The notes under the pieces: generated by a model | Seen by the model: the letters and a program-made list of their open reading frames with translations, nothing else | Told to the model about the DNA's origin: nothing | Database searches by the model: none | Source of the DNA: Epinephelus fuscoguttatus | Taxonomy: Eukaryota > Chordata > Actinopteri > Perciformes > Serranidae | Assembly (NCBI RefSeq): GCF_011397635.1 | Contig: NC_064771.1 | Coordinates: forward strand, 14,881,379 to 14,945,378 | Length of the DNA: 64,000 nucleotides | Direction: 5' to 3' | Shown: positions 35,175 through 47,645 of the stretch, piece by piece | Layout of the letters: every line of letters begins with the position of its first letter | Position numbering within the stretch: position 1 is the stretch's first letter | Position numbers and translations under genes: made by a program

Positions 35175-37235
35175 TTTCAGAAATCCCCCAAAAAGCCAGT
35201 ATGTGTGAGTGCATCTATGATACATCCTGTCAAGGTGTCCTTGAGCGACACTGAATGAATGTCTACCAGCTCACTTACTAATAAGATGAGCTTTCTAACT
35301 ATATATCATAGACATGCAGACTTGTACAAACTAATTCAGATCAAGACAAGAATAAAATACTGTCCTGTTCTTTAGTCTGTGTAAAATGCAACTTACCATC
35401 TGTTTGTGTTTGTACTTACCTCTGCTGGATTCCATGCTCTGTGCTCATTGTCCCATCGCTCAGAATTCCCCAACACAAGTGGGAGGCATGGAAAAGTCCC
35501 TGCATGATCTTAATATGTACACGAAATACATTTATATTCCTCAAATTAAGCCCCGTAGCACATAAGGCCGCTCCTTGTCTGCCTTGCTCCCCAGATACAA
35601 AAAAAGTCTTCTACCAAGGAGGGTTAAGGCTACCTGCCTTTCAAGAAAATAACCAACGCAACAAACTCCCCCAAACCACTACGTGCACAGGACCATCACC
35701 CCTGTCCCCATCCATCTCTCTCTGTGTCTGTCTCTTCCTTTCTCTACCATCCCCCTCTTCCTCCTCTCATCCACCACTCCATCACTCAGGAAGCCTGGTC
35801 TTCCTGAAAACAAGCATGGGAGCATGGAAAGGGACAAGGCTGAGGGGGGCAGGTACGTGAGGGGGAGGCAGAGGATGTTTTTGTCGTTCCTCTGCCCCTC
35901 TGGTCGCTGCAGGCCTCACTGAGTCCATCCTGAGGAAGCAACGTTCGCGTCACTCTTGCCAGGCCTTGGGCCCACACGTGCTGCCTGTTGGTGGCCGGTA
36001 TGACGCAGTAGCTACAGCGCTCTGGTAGCCCCTCACACATGGGAGCTATAAAGACATGTGCAGATTAAAACTGTGGAAAACTTGCTTTTCACATCATAAT
36101 GGCACAAGCAAGCAGGAAAAGTCCACACAAAGTCACATCGAGTGCATTTCAGTTCCATTAAAGGGGTCAAATGTGGTGTAGAGAGAAACCATGAGGAGGC
36201 TTTGTGTTTTGTCTGAACAAAAGTCTAGAACTTTGCCAGCGAACCACACTCCATTTCCTGTCACAAACTGCCAAGCCACCTGCAAATGTGGGAATTCCTT
36301 ATCAGGTGTTTTCCAGTGACTCTCATTGACGGATTTATAGGAAGTCTAAAAATGCATGTCTGCTTCTAGGTACTGTATTTGTATTTTAACAAAACATGGC
36401 TCAGCCTCAACATGGCCATCAAGCATATTCTGTCATCATCGGGTATCACTTGATGTGTCCACTGTTGTTGGTTTAATTGGTTTAACTGTGTGTGTTCTGC
36501 AGGAGGAGACATGACTTCAACCCTACATGCAGCTGAAAAATGGACACAAAATTCATTGATCAGTTCTACACATTTAATTCAACACAAAATAATGTTAATT
36601 CAATCAAAAGATCCTATTTTAGCCAGATGAGGTTTAATTTGACCAGCAGGCCCGCTGTCAGAGAGGGTCAAAGGGTACAGGGTCAAGGTCAAAGGGGGGG
36701 GGGCCCATGAGCAGATCCATGCTAACCCTAGTACAACAATTTACCCCCTGACTTAAATCACTGACAATACAAGCTATATGTATTTACATGATAAATAAAT
36801 CCATTTTAAAGTGCCATCTGATACTACTCTGATACTAAAAGGGTATAACTGGAAAAGTGAGCGTTAACAGCCATATAGTCTTCACACTATCTCAGTTCTG
36901 CACACAATCTGACCAATATTTAATCAAAGCAACCCTCACGATTAAATTAATAGGCCTAAAAGAAAAAAAAAGTTCACTCCTGACATGATGTCATGATTGA
37001 ATACCTTGCAGTAATTTCCTCTAATCATTTATTGGAGGGTATTTTTTGGCCCAGGACACACGTGACTAGCTCTGCTTTTCAAAATACGAAAACAAGGTCT
37101 TAACAGTAGATATAAGTGCATGTGGAAATATGATGAATTGTAGTCAGGACATATAAAAATGTATAGGGGCGTTTTCTATGCTTAGTTCAGCAAGATAATC
37201 CTCACATATCAACACCTTTTTCATGATTATTGAAG
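35175..37235. other. Intergenic, no gene supported
   Basis: 35680-36040 is pyrimidine-rich with frames on both strands but no splice-consistent exon. The remainder is AT-rich and has no recognised repeat. Confidence 0.4.
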
Positions 37236-37239
37236 CCTA

Positions 37240-37615
37240 AATGCATCACCAGAAGTAAAAGGCTAATGTTAGGCTATAAACAAACTACACTATGGTCACA
37301 TGACCTAACGTCACCGCCATAACAAGACTGTAAAGCTGTGTTTGGTGAGGTTCAACATGATGCTGTTCTGTAGTCTCATTTGGCCACTTGTTATCGGCTG
37401 CCTTTTTTAGGACACATAGCAGCTTTAAAGTTCACGAGTGGAGTCTTTATGTCGTAGAACAAAACATGAAAATCTTTTAACCTTGTGTTAACCACAGACT
37501 TTATTTCAGGCATCTAACCAGAAACACATTAAAAAAATTTCCACTGACTCTGAGACAAGGGAATCGGCAGTGGGAAAATGCTAACTCATTTCCGGGTTTT
37601 AGGACTCATTCTTGA
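37240..37615 (-). repeat. Inverted counterpart of the 30.4-30.85 kb repeat
   Basis: Its reverse complement (GAATGAGTCCTAAAACCC, GGTTAGATGCCTGAAATAAA, AACAAGTGGCCAAATGAG) matches the 30415-30850 text in the same order. The two copies are about 7 kb apart in opposite orientation. Confidence 0.7.
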
Positions 37616-37619
37616 GGCA

Positions 37620-38379
37620 CTCTTTATAGTTACAAAGAGCTTTGCATAGAAACTTGTAATGAATTTACAGATACCTAGTGCACCTTGATCCTGCATTCAT
37701 AAAGAATAGAACATGTATAAAAAATGTAATTTAATATTAACTGTAGTGAGAGATGTGACAGAGTCTTTATAAGCAAGCAACCTTTCATTTGAGAACAGAG
37801 CTCTTGACTATAAGTAGCATGTGACAACAAGGTGACTGTGAGTGGAGACAGCTCCATGGAGCGCAGCCTGAAAGTGACAGAGGCCATAATAACAGGATGT
37901 TTACAGCCTGTGGAATCGCTGCCAGGGATGACCACAAGCAGGCAGCGACCGTGGCTGGAAACCAGAGCAAAAAGGAAACACAGGCCAGCCAGGTTCCCTC
38001 CAGATGCACCAAACATATCCTCGCTGACTGTGAGCTTTATTTACAGACATACGCTACCTGGCTGGGGTCTGCTCAGGTAGATTTAAATCTACTATGACCT
38101 TTGACCCCTAAAGAAACCACTCTCAAATAACGTGTGCAATGACAAGATTGTCTGTCTTCTAGCCTCCTTTTCAGTGTCTCACACACACACGCACACACAC
38201 ACACACACTGTTCTCTGGAGTGGTCAGCTGCAGGTGACAGCAGACAGAAGGACACTGGTGGTTTCTGACACCAGGGAGGGAGTGTAGCAGATTCACTGTC
38301 ACCAGTAGTTTCTTTTGCTCATCAGTGGACACTTGCTGCACCAGGCTGCAACATCCACCACAGCAGAGTCTCTACCATC
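37620..38379. other. Upstream region of the first parvalbumin gene
   Basis: This non-coding stretch holds a (CA)n run at 38179-38208. No TATA box or clear untranslated first exon could be set. The other two parvalbumin genes both have one, so an upstream exon is expected here. Confidence 0.4.
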
Positions 38380-40571
38380 ATGGCTATCACTGATTTCCTC
38401 GCAGCCTCGGACATCACCTCAGCTATTAATGCTTGTAAAGGTGAGCTGATTTTGTGATTAAAATGAGTGCGTCTACATTGAAAATTGTTCTTGTCTTGAT
38501 GTAAGGTGTCTACTACATCATAATTTTATCTAATCAAGTTTTGCCTGTGATTTCACTTTCAGCGAAGGACTCCTTCAACCCAAAGATGTTCTTCAGAACA
38601 GTGGGTTTATCCAAGAAAAATCCAACAGAGATCGAGAGGGTCTTTAAAATTTTGGATCAGGACAAAAGTGGCTTCATAGAACAGGATGAGTTACAGTTGA
38701 GTTTTATACACATGAAATATCTTATACATATATTCTGTTCCATCTATAATTCATAAGTCAAGCTGTATTTCACCAAACTTTTTTCTTAATGTGTCGCTTC
38801 ATCCCCGCTCTTCGTCAGACTGTTCCTGCAGAACTTCTCCAAAGGAGCGAGGCCCCTGACTGCAGCTGAGACCAGAGGTTTCCTTCTGGAGGGAGACTCA
38901 GATGGAGACGGGAAGATCGGCTGGGAAGGTAGGCAGGCCTGAGGGCCACTTCACTGTAGATACTGCTCAGGGGTCCACTTTCTTTTGTGGTTTATTAGGC
39001 TTTAAGATTTGCTTTATCATAAGAAGGAGCAAACAGAGAGGTGATCGAGATCAGTGAAAAAGCTTTGTTGAGTGTGAAGAATACGACGCCAAGCTACTTA
39101 ATACTAGTTACAGTAAGCTTAACAAGCAATCTGAAATGATGACATGATTTTTCTATTAATGCTAAGAGCAAAAACAGCCAATCAGATACAAGAATTTACC
39201 CATCTACAATGTTGTTCATTCTTTTTCGAAATCCTCACATATTACTTAGTGATAATATAATATTCTACAAAAAAGGTAAAGCAAATAGTGACTAAAAAGT
39301 GAAATGAACACAGTATTTTTTAATATATAACAATGCAATTTTGTAATAAGGTTGAAGGAAATACTAAAATAGGAAGTTGGCTGAAATAGAAATAAAAAGA
39401 AATCAAACTACATCCAAGAACACAGATCATACAGGAAGTAGTATCTCATTTACAAATGTGGACAATGAATCAGTATCAGCTTTATTCATATTTCTTGTTT
39501 GCACTCCTGAAAAAGAGAGATAACATCTGTCACATGCACAAAACAAATGCAAATAACAGGCTGAAAACACCCTGTTCTGAATTATACAAGTTGCTTTCAT
39601 CATGACAAATTGTAATTGTAAGTACAGCAAGAAATGTTTGTTTTTTAATCTTAAAGGAACAATTCACCCCATCCCCTTACATTTAGTGCTATTTGTCAAT
39701 CTAGATTGTTTTGGGGTGTGTTGCAGAGTGTTGGATATATCAGTCATAGAGATGTCTGCCTTCTCTCTAATATAATGGAACTAGATGGCACTCGGCTTGT
39801 GGTGCTCAAAGAGGCATAAAAATACATTTGAAAAACTCAACAGCAATGTCTCTTTCCAGAAATCATGACCCAGTTACTCAAGATAATCCACAGACCTTGT
39901 TTCATGTAGAAACTATTTTCTGTCTATAGAACTACACCCCAAACCATATCACCGCTCAGAAGGAAGCGTGCATCTACTCAGCCCCTGCAGGATGTTGAGA
40001 CGTGATCACAACAATTAATGCAAATTCAGCCAATCCCTATGCTTTGTGCGCCACCTTGCAATTTTGTCCAATCACCACAACTTTATCCCAAATTTGGCTT
40101 TTTAAAACAGGTAAAATTTCAGTTCATTGTAGAGCTGGTCTCTGTTTATCATGAGACTACTGTTGCGGGAGTGTGAGCTACGTGCCTGGGACACACACAG
40201 TGACAGGTCTAACTGTTAGCATCACACAGCCATCAGAAATAGAATCTCATTCTCTGAGAAACGCTGAATGCTTATAATAATAGGCTCTGAATTTTAACGT
40301 ACCTCCATAACTTCACCGTGAAAAAAAGCCCCTAAAACATTGCATCATGCATCGCAATGTTTTTAGAAATGTAAATCCAGAAAACCAGCCCACGAAATTC
40401 TGGAGGGACTGTCTACTGCTGGCTCACCTAGCACCACTGAGCTAGCTAATATTACAGCTCAGTAATTGGAGAATTCTTATTTCCACATGGTTGTAAATAA
40501 AAAAAAAATGTCTAACATTCTTTCTTTTCTTTTTTTTTCCAGAGTTTTCTGCGCTGGTCAAGTCATCATAA
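38380..40571 (+). CDS. Parvalbumin, beta type, divergent 110-residue form
   Basis: This is a small cytosolic EF-hand Ca2+ buffer. Coding exons are 38380-38440, 38563-38695, 38819-38928 and 40543-40571 (61, 133, 110 and 29 nt). They give 110 residues with all phases joining. The AB region has Cys19 as in beta parvalbumins. The CD loop is [12 protein letters not shown] (52-63) and the EF loop [12 protein letters not shown] (91-102), both with complete Ca2+ ligands. Arg76 and Glu82 of the conserved core salt bridge are present. Trp100 in the EF loop is unusual, since relatives have Val, Cys or Ala there. It has one more codon at the C-terminus (VKSS) than its two neighbours. The exon 3 donor is weak (CA|GTTGAG). 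A polyadenylation signal lies at 40789-40794. Which of the numbered fish pvalb genes it is cannot be told by eye. Confidence 0.93.
39650..40450 (+). repeat. Dispersed DNA repeat inside the first parvalbumin gene
   Basis: It starts TTAAAGGAACAATTCACCCC and includes AACAGCAATGTCTCTTTCC, CATGACCCAGTTACTCAAGA, GAAGGAAGCGTGCATCTACT and CACCTAGCACCACTGAGCTA, words of a very common percomorph repeat. It explains the long last intron (38929-40542). Confidence 0.8.
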
Positions 40572-40799
40572 AGCATATGTGACTCCTATGATTTGTTGTA
40601 TGGTGATAATCTCAGGGTGGACCTCCTTTTATAGTGTTTTAGCTACAGTAAATGACACAGACTCATTCAGGGATCTTATGTGTTTAAAGTAATATGTTTT
40701 AACAGAAAGTAATATGATAAAGTAATGAAAGTAATCCACAAATTTAATCTTGTCTCTCTGCTATATGTCCCTGCCAGAAAACTGTACAAATAAATACAC

Positions 40800-41100
40800 T
40801 CTGCTCCGTGAAATGCTGAAGTGTGTGTTTTTCTGTTCCTTTTTATACTTAGGAAGACCTTTGTAGACATGAGCAGAATAATCTCACAAGGCTTGTGTTG
40901 TGATGTTATATTGAGCACTGGGAGAGGTCCAGCCTGTACAGGGGGTCAGGAGGCTTTTGGTTTCTCTAATTAACACCAGGAGCAACTTTTCACAGTGCAA
41001 ATGAAGCGTTTGTCATTCTGGCAACCTGAATTTGACTCCTCAGATAAGGTGATTTGGTGTAAATTTAATGATAACACTTAAAAAAACATGAACTCAACAT
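40800..41100. other. Gene-to-gene spacer, nothing recognised
   Basis: This lies just downstream of the first parvalbumin polyadenylation signal. No feature is seen. Confidence 0.4.
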
Positions 41101-41102
41101 TT

Positions 41103-41400
41103 CACCTATTTTTCTTTCAAAGCTCCAGTGTGTAAGACTGAATATAACATGTATAATCACCTTGAAATAAGAATCAGCTTCACAAAAACACTGACTTTTT
41201 TATGTGAAACTGCTTTATTAAGTATTTTTATTGGTTTAAATAACCTGGCCCATTTGTTTCGGAGAGGAAGAAACCTCTGCAGATACTTTTTTCCCTGGGA
41301 AAGACCTCTTGAACGCCTGGATCTTAAGTTATAAAAGGAAAAAGGTGAGCGTACATTAGTTGGTGCTGGGCTAGTAGCCTGTCCGCGACATGCCAAACCG
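41103..41400 (+). mobile_element. Truncated copy of the GTGTAGGAT element
   Basis: The head AAAGCTCCAGTGTGTAAG is followed by GTATAATCACCTTGAAATAAG and the internal module GAAACTGCTTTATTAAGTAT, CATTTGTTTCGGAGAGGAAG, AACCTCTGCAGATA. It ends with GTGAGCGTACATTAG. The 3' terminus is missing. Confidence 0.75.
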
Positions 41401-41404
41401 CATC

Positions 41405-43700
41405 AGAGTGGCACTCCCAGAAACAGCTGGATCGAAGGGTCTGGCAGGCAGAGCTCAGTGATGGCTGCTGGTGGAATACTCGCAGTGACCCAGCAGAGAA
41501 ACTGTGGGACAGGATAAAGTTTCTATGCAAGCACATTTACAGGACTTCTGTTAATGAAGCACATTTATTTGCCACTCTCTCTCAAATGGCAGAGGAATAT
41601 AGGTCACTTCTATTTCTGCTGCAGCATGAGAAAACAAACCCCTGCTCTCAGGTCAAGCATCAGAGAAGGGTTGTTGATTTAAAATCATAAATTAGAAAAT
41701 CTTAGACTTTTATGTGGTTGTTGATTTCTTAAAATATACGTGTGTTTATCAGTCCTATAGATGCTTACTGAGTTTGGGAAATTAGGGTTGAGCTGTCTGG
41801 GTATTCTGCTTATTTTGCAAAAACAAATGTACATTTCAAATATACAGATCGGAACATGATGGGGGTGGGTCATCCTATGCAGTCTCAAATTGCAGAAGTT
41901 CATCCCCGCTGTGAGATATTTGTAATTTAAACCTGATGTGGAAGAAGGAGCAGGAATAGTTGCAGTATTAATGGCTGAGTCATTTGAGGTGAGAGACCTC
42001 ACTTGACCACAGCAAATGTTTAAAGCCAAAGATTAATTTTACCAAAGTGAAAAAGAATTTTTATTCTGTAAGTGCTCCTTCAGGCTGCTGAGACATCACA
42101 CACCTGAAACCACTGGTGTGGGGGAAGGAAGTGACAAATTAGACAACATATTTAAGATTTTAAGAGTTTATTTAGAAGCTGCAGTTAAACTGAGAGTTTA
42201 TTATACCCATAGGTATAATATACAATACATATATGATGATTTGTGCAGTCAATTAAAATCTGCTGCTATTAACTCTATATCATATCAGTCACAGGATCAT
42301 CTCAACACTGCCACCTGATGTGTAACAGTCACATCACAGCCTGCACCCGTCATGAGTGCAAATATGGCCATGGAAAGACCCCCCGGACCAGTTCCTCATT
42401 TAATTTCATTGTCTGGTACTGTGTAAGAACTCGGTGTCATTGAGCAATCACACATCCAAGTGTTGGCATGGAGGTAAGTTTATGGTGTTTCCTAAAAATA
42501 GCAACACAAATAGTTTCATCGCCATAAGGAGGAATGGTCTGAATGGATGTAAGGGCTGAGCTCCGAAAATAAGAGCTGGCTTGGCGTTTCCTCAGCTGCG
42601 TGAGTAGATTGTGATCATATGCGCTATTCAATTAAAGCATTTCAATTAATCCCACTAGATAGCCAATCAACCCCCTCCCCTCTCTGGCTCAGTAGTTACT
42701 ACTTTCTGCAGCTTTCATTCAGCCTGTCCACAAACGCTCCATGATATTGCGCTAAACACAAGAACAGAGAAACGTTAGGTATTGTTGGAGACATTCATGT
42801 TACAATCTGCGTAAAACAACACATGAAGACACACTGACTCAAAAAATATAATGTGATTTTTTTTTTAACTTGGTCACCACAGTACCATCTGCTGCCATAA
42901 TCAGTCACAACAACCAGAGTTTTCCGACACTGGAATGTCACTGCAGACATTTTACGCACGCCAATTACGCACGGGCGCACCAAAACTGTACAGTTCAGAG
43001 GCACGTGTGGGTGATAAGTCATCACAGGTGATTATGATATAAAAGTATAGGGTGGCTTGTGCTTTGCTATAAACTACACAATTACATTGTTTTTTATAAA
43101 TAAGAAAATCTAGCAATATACTTTAGATGGCTCAGCTGACAATGTAGCTGACATTTTAAAGGGCCATACACACAATATATTTTACAAACATCATAACCAT
43201 TATTATTAAGATAACGTTTAAAAGTCACATTAGAGAGTTTGATAAAAAAAAAACAAAAAAAAACCCAACTTATATTAAGAAGTCTTAGATACAATGTTTA
43301 AAACACTTTGGCACAGTCTCTGAGTTAAGTTTCACCAACAAACCTGCCTGATAACAGAATAAGCAGCTGTCACACTTAAGCCTGCTCGAGCTGTCTGATA
43401 ATTTGCAATGCACAACATAAAAGTTTACCTCACTCTTGCCTCCCGTGGTGTTCTGCACAGTCTAACAGATCAAAACTTCATGGCCACTACATGGAATACG
43501 TTTCACCCAAATCAGCAGCGTATATTATTAGCCCTATGCAATATCAAGCACTTTTGCATAGGCCTACACTTAGCCTACCATTTAAGCATCTTCATTTATG
43601 TGCATATAAATAGAACAGCTCTGTCTACTGGACACATTTTTCGACCCACTGCTTTGACTGCGCTGCACACAGTGTCCATTACATAGCCTATGCATCATAT
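41405..43700. other. Spacer and upstream region of the muscle parvalbumin gene
   Basis: No gene is seen. Near the promoter, CATATAAATAG at 43602-43612 is close to a MEF2 site and CAGCTG E-boxes occur (for example near 43366), as expected for a muscle gene. These are motif matches only. Confidence 0.35.
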
Positions 43701-43716
43701 TTCGGGCCAGTGAAGG

Positions 43717-43813
43717 TATATAAGCTCGCGGGGGAGGCTGAGGGGTTTCACTGCAGTGACTGAGCAGATTCATCTGAGCGAATCCACTCTCTACCTTTGG
43801 AGACAAATCTAAA
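43717..43813 (+). promoter_or_regulatory. TATA box and untranslated first exon of the muscle parvalbumin gene
   Basis: TATATAAG at 43717-43724 would place transcription start near 43748. A donor CTAAA|GTGAGT ends the untranslated exon at 43813. The next exon begins at 44310 after CTCCCTTAG, six bases before the ATG. Confidence 0.7.
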
Positions 43814-43898
43814 GTGAGTTTCACTGAGGAGCTGCAGGCCTTTAGGCAAATCTACTTGCCTGACTCAAAGAGGGTTTTCGGGGCTTCGACTTCATGCA

Positions 43899-44147
43899 AT
43901 GGGATATAAATCAAGCAAAGGGGCCGCACAGGGCCAGATTCTGAACATCAGAGGCTCAGAGTTTGGCTTTGGACTAACTAAGGAACCAAAGGGGAAAAAA
44001 TTGCCAACCAACCACAGCTGCAAAGGATACTTGATCTTTTGCCTTGGAGGGCTTGGTTTTGGGATAATTGGACTACCTTTTCTGATCATTTGTGGCTTGT
44101 GTTTTGGGGATGCCAGAGAGGAATACTCACAGAGAGGAACTGTTTAA
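43899..44147 (+). other. Open frame of 82 codons inside parvalbumin intron 1
   Basis: The frame encodes a Gly-rich peptide with one strongly hydrophobic segment (YLIFCLGGLGFGIIGLPFLI at about residues 44-63) and a Cys/Asp/Glu tail. I know no match. It may be chance, but it resembles a small one-pass membrane protein more than a random frame does. Confidence 0.2.
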
Positions 44148-44315
44148 TATATTGCATGATATATTTTAGATTACATGCACCTCTGTAACTTTGAAAGCAG
44201 TGAGGGAACTTAGCATGCTAAGCTTAAAAGTAAAACAGCTTAACTCCTGTCTGATTTGCTGCAGCTGAACTGATGAATTGATGACTTGTCCTCTGCTCTC
44301 CTCCCTTAGTCAAAA

Positions 44316-45540
44316 ATGGCATTCGCCGGAATTCTGAATGACGCTGACATCACTGCAGCCCTTGCGGCTTGCCAAGGTAAACTCCACAATAAAAGTGACA
44401 CAGCAGGCAATATTTTAGTTGAGGAGAGCCTAGATGGGAGCTACACATGCACAAAATCCACAGTCAGATCTGTGTTGCAAGACTTTTTGTCCTTAATGCC
44501 GCAGGATTCAGTTGCAAACAGAGAATCACATCATCAGATTACAGCCAGATGTTTTTGCATTTAACACTATGGGGTTGTCTTGGGGCTGGATCAACAGTGC
44601 AGCTAGCTTGCAAAATGTGCAATTTCCGCACATCTTAGCAGAAAGTAGTTCGTATCAGCATAGCAATTGTAAGAAAAACACCTCTGCACACCTTGCAGCT
44701 ATAAAACAATCATCAGTCTCTGTGTGACATCATATCACTTGACCTCTCCTCTGTCTCCTCACAGCTGCTGACTCTTTCAAGCACAAGGACTTCTTTGCCA
44801 AGGTCGGTCTTTCTGGCAAGAGCGCCGATGACATCAAGAAGGCCTTTGCCGTGATTGACCAGGACAAGAGTGGCTTCATTGAGGAGGATGAGCTGAAGTA
44901 GGCACCATCTCTTAAGCTTTTCACCTACAGCTTCTCTGAACCTTGTAGTGCAGGGATCATCTTTCTTTGGACCACAGTGAATTGGGGATGATACCAGTGC
45001 ACCAAAGCTTCTGAGAAGTAGAAAAGCAGTAACCCTATGCCAGCTCTGGTGTCTGATGGCACAGCAGAGGAGATAACAGAACAGCTTTAAATTTTGAGCC
45101 AAATTAAGTGCTTTTTATTGAGAAATCTTAAATTATCCAGAACAATACAATAAGAAGAGATCTTCTGAAACATGACCTCTACAAACTCTCAATTCATGAT
45201 CTGGCAGAAGAAATATTTACATGCCTATTCTTGTCCTTACTCTGTATTTACTGTGCCACTCAGTATTTCCCTCTGATCGCCCCCTACAGGCTGTTCCTGC
45301 AGAACTTCTCTTCCTCTGCCAGAGCTCTGACCGATGCTGAGACCAAGGCTTTCCTCAAGGCCGGTGACACTGATGGTGACGGCATGATCGGATGCGATGG
45401 TGAGAAAACAAGAGGAACTTTATTAGGAATTCAGATTTAATGTCTTCAAATGTATGCAAAGCTCTCCAGAGATCTTAAAATAAAAACACTCTCTCTTTCT
45501 CTGTCTCCCTACAGAGTTTGCCGCCCTGGTCAAGGAATAA
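44316..45540 (+). CDS. Parvalbumin beta, muscle type (fish major allergen family)
   Basis: This cytosolic Ca2+/Mg2+ buffer speeds relaxation of fast fish muscle and belongs to the main fish food-allergen family. Coding exons are 44316-44376, 44765-44897, 45290-45399 and 45515-45540, giving 109 residues. It begins [20 protein letters not shown], the classic beta-parvalbumin start, with the beta-type Cys19. The CD loop is [12 protein letters not shown] (52-63) and the EF loop [12 protein letters not shown] (91-102), both with full ligands. Arg76/Glu82 are present and it ends ALVKE. It most resembles zebrafish pvalb1/pvalb2 in my memory, but one-to-one naming is unsafe. C/G-ending codons dominate (GCC, AAG, CTG), which fits high expression. 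A TATA box is at 43717, a CT-rich tract with (TC)n at 45712-45730 lies in the 3' UTR, and AATAAA is at 45909-45914. Confidence 0.96.
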
Positions 45541-45935
45541 ATGAAGCAACAGACCAACATCTTACTTCACTACTCTAAAGGAACAACTTGAGCCAAGACT
45601 CCTCTCTTCTTCTCCTCTTCCCTTTCACTCTCTCTCTTCAACTCTACATGGCTTTTATACACTTGACCTTTTACCCCCCTGGCCTTAGACACACCGCTTC
45701 CCCCCTTTCTCTCTCTCTCTCTCTCTCTCTGGCAACGTTCACCCCTTTGCTGTCCACGATGAATGTACCGGACTAAGTGTATAGCGTGGTTAACTTGTGT
45801 CTTTCTCTCTCTCACTCACTTCTGTCCTCGTTTTACTATGTGAGTTTTGCTAACTGTGAGATCAGTGATGATGCACTTTTATGGGAAACGGACAGACGAT
45901 GAGCTAACAATAAAGGTTCTTTTTCAATAACATCT
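45541..45935 (+). other. 3' UTR of the muscle parvalbumin gene
   Basis: This CT-rich untranslated region includes (TC)n at about 45708-45730. It ends about 20 bases after AATAAA at 45909-45914. Confidence 0.75.
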
Positions 45936-46425
45936 GACCCTGGTTTTCAATATGCTTTTCAAGCAGTGAATCAAAGTTACAAAAAATTGTTGTGACAGTA
46001 AAGGTAACATTCTGACAATGCAGGAAATGTTCTTAACACCCATGTTAGCCTCCAGTTTTTACACTAAAGAGGACGATTTAGATGATGAATCTGGGAAAAG
46101 GAAAAACATTTTACAAAATAAATCTGACTATTTTATCTAGATCAATCCACTAAATGACCACATGAGAATAAATCTCAGGCCATTGAGGCCACAGCAATGA
46201 CTATGGCTACAAGTTACAGTAAACATTTAGCTAAAATGCTAATTTAAAGCAACAGGAGCACAAGTGGAGAAGAGTCAAAAAGTCAGCGAAGTTACTCAGT
46301 AATGTGCATTATACAGCAATTTTTACCTAAAGTTTGCTGACATTAGCCTCCAAACCATACCTAATATCAGCCAACATTAGCTAGCATGAACCTCTGTAAA
46401 CTGCAATCTGACATAGCCAAACTGT
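45936..46425. other. Spacer, nothing recognised
   Basis: AT-rich non-coding DNA with no gene or clear repeat. Confidence 0.4.
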
Positions 46426-46429
46426 GGAA

Positions 46430-47030
46430 GTTCAACTTCCAGGTCCGTCATATGATGCCATGGGGCCTGAAAAGACTTTTTCCCACAGACCAACATTGTG
46501 GAAAAAACATCTGTTGATACATTTAGTTGAGCTCACAATCCAAGTGGCAACCCGCCCGAGGCTGAAATATGAAGGTGCCAAAAACTGCAGTTCTCCGAAT
46601 GGCCACTTGAGGCTGGCTCCAGAAGCGAAGCGAGTCCGTCCCCATAGACCCCCATAGCAGAAATATATGTTTCCAGCAGCCTCGTTCAAATAGCTATTTT
46701 CTCTTGTCCCCCTTCACTTCATGACAACTGTACAGGGAAGGGGAATTTTTATACAAATCACCTGTTTACATTTTTAAAGTTACCCATAATTAAGGGCAGT
46801 GTGTTTCGAGTGACAGGCTGTCAGCCAATAGTGTCCTCGGCTTCTCAGTCAGATCCACCCCTCGCTCTTCCACAGCGCCAGCCTCTTGGCCAAATATGGT
46901 CGCTTCTGGCTCCAAAAAGCCAAGATGGCGACGGCCAAAAGCTGAACTGGAGGCTTCAAAATGGGAGTCCACTAACTAATGGGTGACATCACAATAGGTA
47001 CAACAAATATTTTTACAGTCTATGCATGAG
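46430..47030 (+). mobile_element. Non-autonomous element ending TACAGTCTATG
   Basis: It starts near GGAAGTTCAACTTCCAGGTC and includes GGCCACTTGAGGCTGGCTCC, CCATAGACCCCCATAGCA, AAGCCAAGATGGCGACGGCC and GGAGGCTTCAAAATGGGAGT, and ends TTTTTACAGTCTATG. These are hallmark words of a very frequent percomorph repeat. The frames on both strands here belong to it. Confidence 0.8.
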
Positions 47031-47399
47031 CCCCACGATGCGGGAGATCTGGGTAATTTTACACCCAGAAAGTCAGACTTTTTTAGCCTCATGTGCAACT
47101 GAGGACTTGAATCAATGAGGGCCTGCCTCCAATACAGTGTTCAGTTCTCCTTATACATAGCAGCAAGGCCATAGCAGCAAAACCCCAGAGAGTGCTAAAC
47201 TGACCAATGGTGCTTTTCATTTCTTATGAATTCAACTTTTTATTTGTGAGAGGAAGATTATGGGGTGCCGTTTGTAAAGTGTCTCACGCTGAAAATAACA
47301 TCAACATTTTGCCACATTTAGCTTCAAACAATGTTTAAAAAAGTATTGTGATTTTTTTAACGTCACCTTTTACCACATTTACAGCAATATTTGTTAACT

Positions 47400-47645
47400 T
47401 AGAAATATATTAAATAGTTAAATCTAAATATTAAATGTGGCACCTAAATGTTAAATGTTAAATCTAAATATTAAATCTAAATCTAAATGCTAAATCTAAA
47501 TATTAAATCTAAATCTAAATGCTAAATCTAAATCTAAATATTAAATCTAAATCTAAATGCTAAATATAAATATAAATATAAATGTTAAATCTAAATATTA
47601 AATCTAAATCTAAATCTAAATGTTAAATCTAAATGTTTTGGGTGA
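47400..47645. repeat. AAATCT/AAATGTT/AAATATT array, left arm
   Basis: Short AT-rich units (TAAATCTAAATCTAAATGCT, TAAATCTAAATATTAAATCT) follow each other for about 240 bp. It is the mirror of the array at 52222-52440. Confidence 0.9.

Noticed and set aside
35786-36040. 84-codon - strand frame as a possible lmtk2 exon
   Set aside because: No match to the LMTK2 membrane or kinase regions that I recall, and no convincing splice pair.
46424-46986. Open frames on both strands
   Set aside because: They lie in the TACAGTCTATG repeat and have no splice context or domain.
47400-47645. CRISPR-like regular repeats
   Set aside because: The units are contiguous AT-rich hexamer/heptamer variants with no spacers, in a vertebrate genome, and are mirrored in the other arm of a transposable element.
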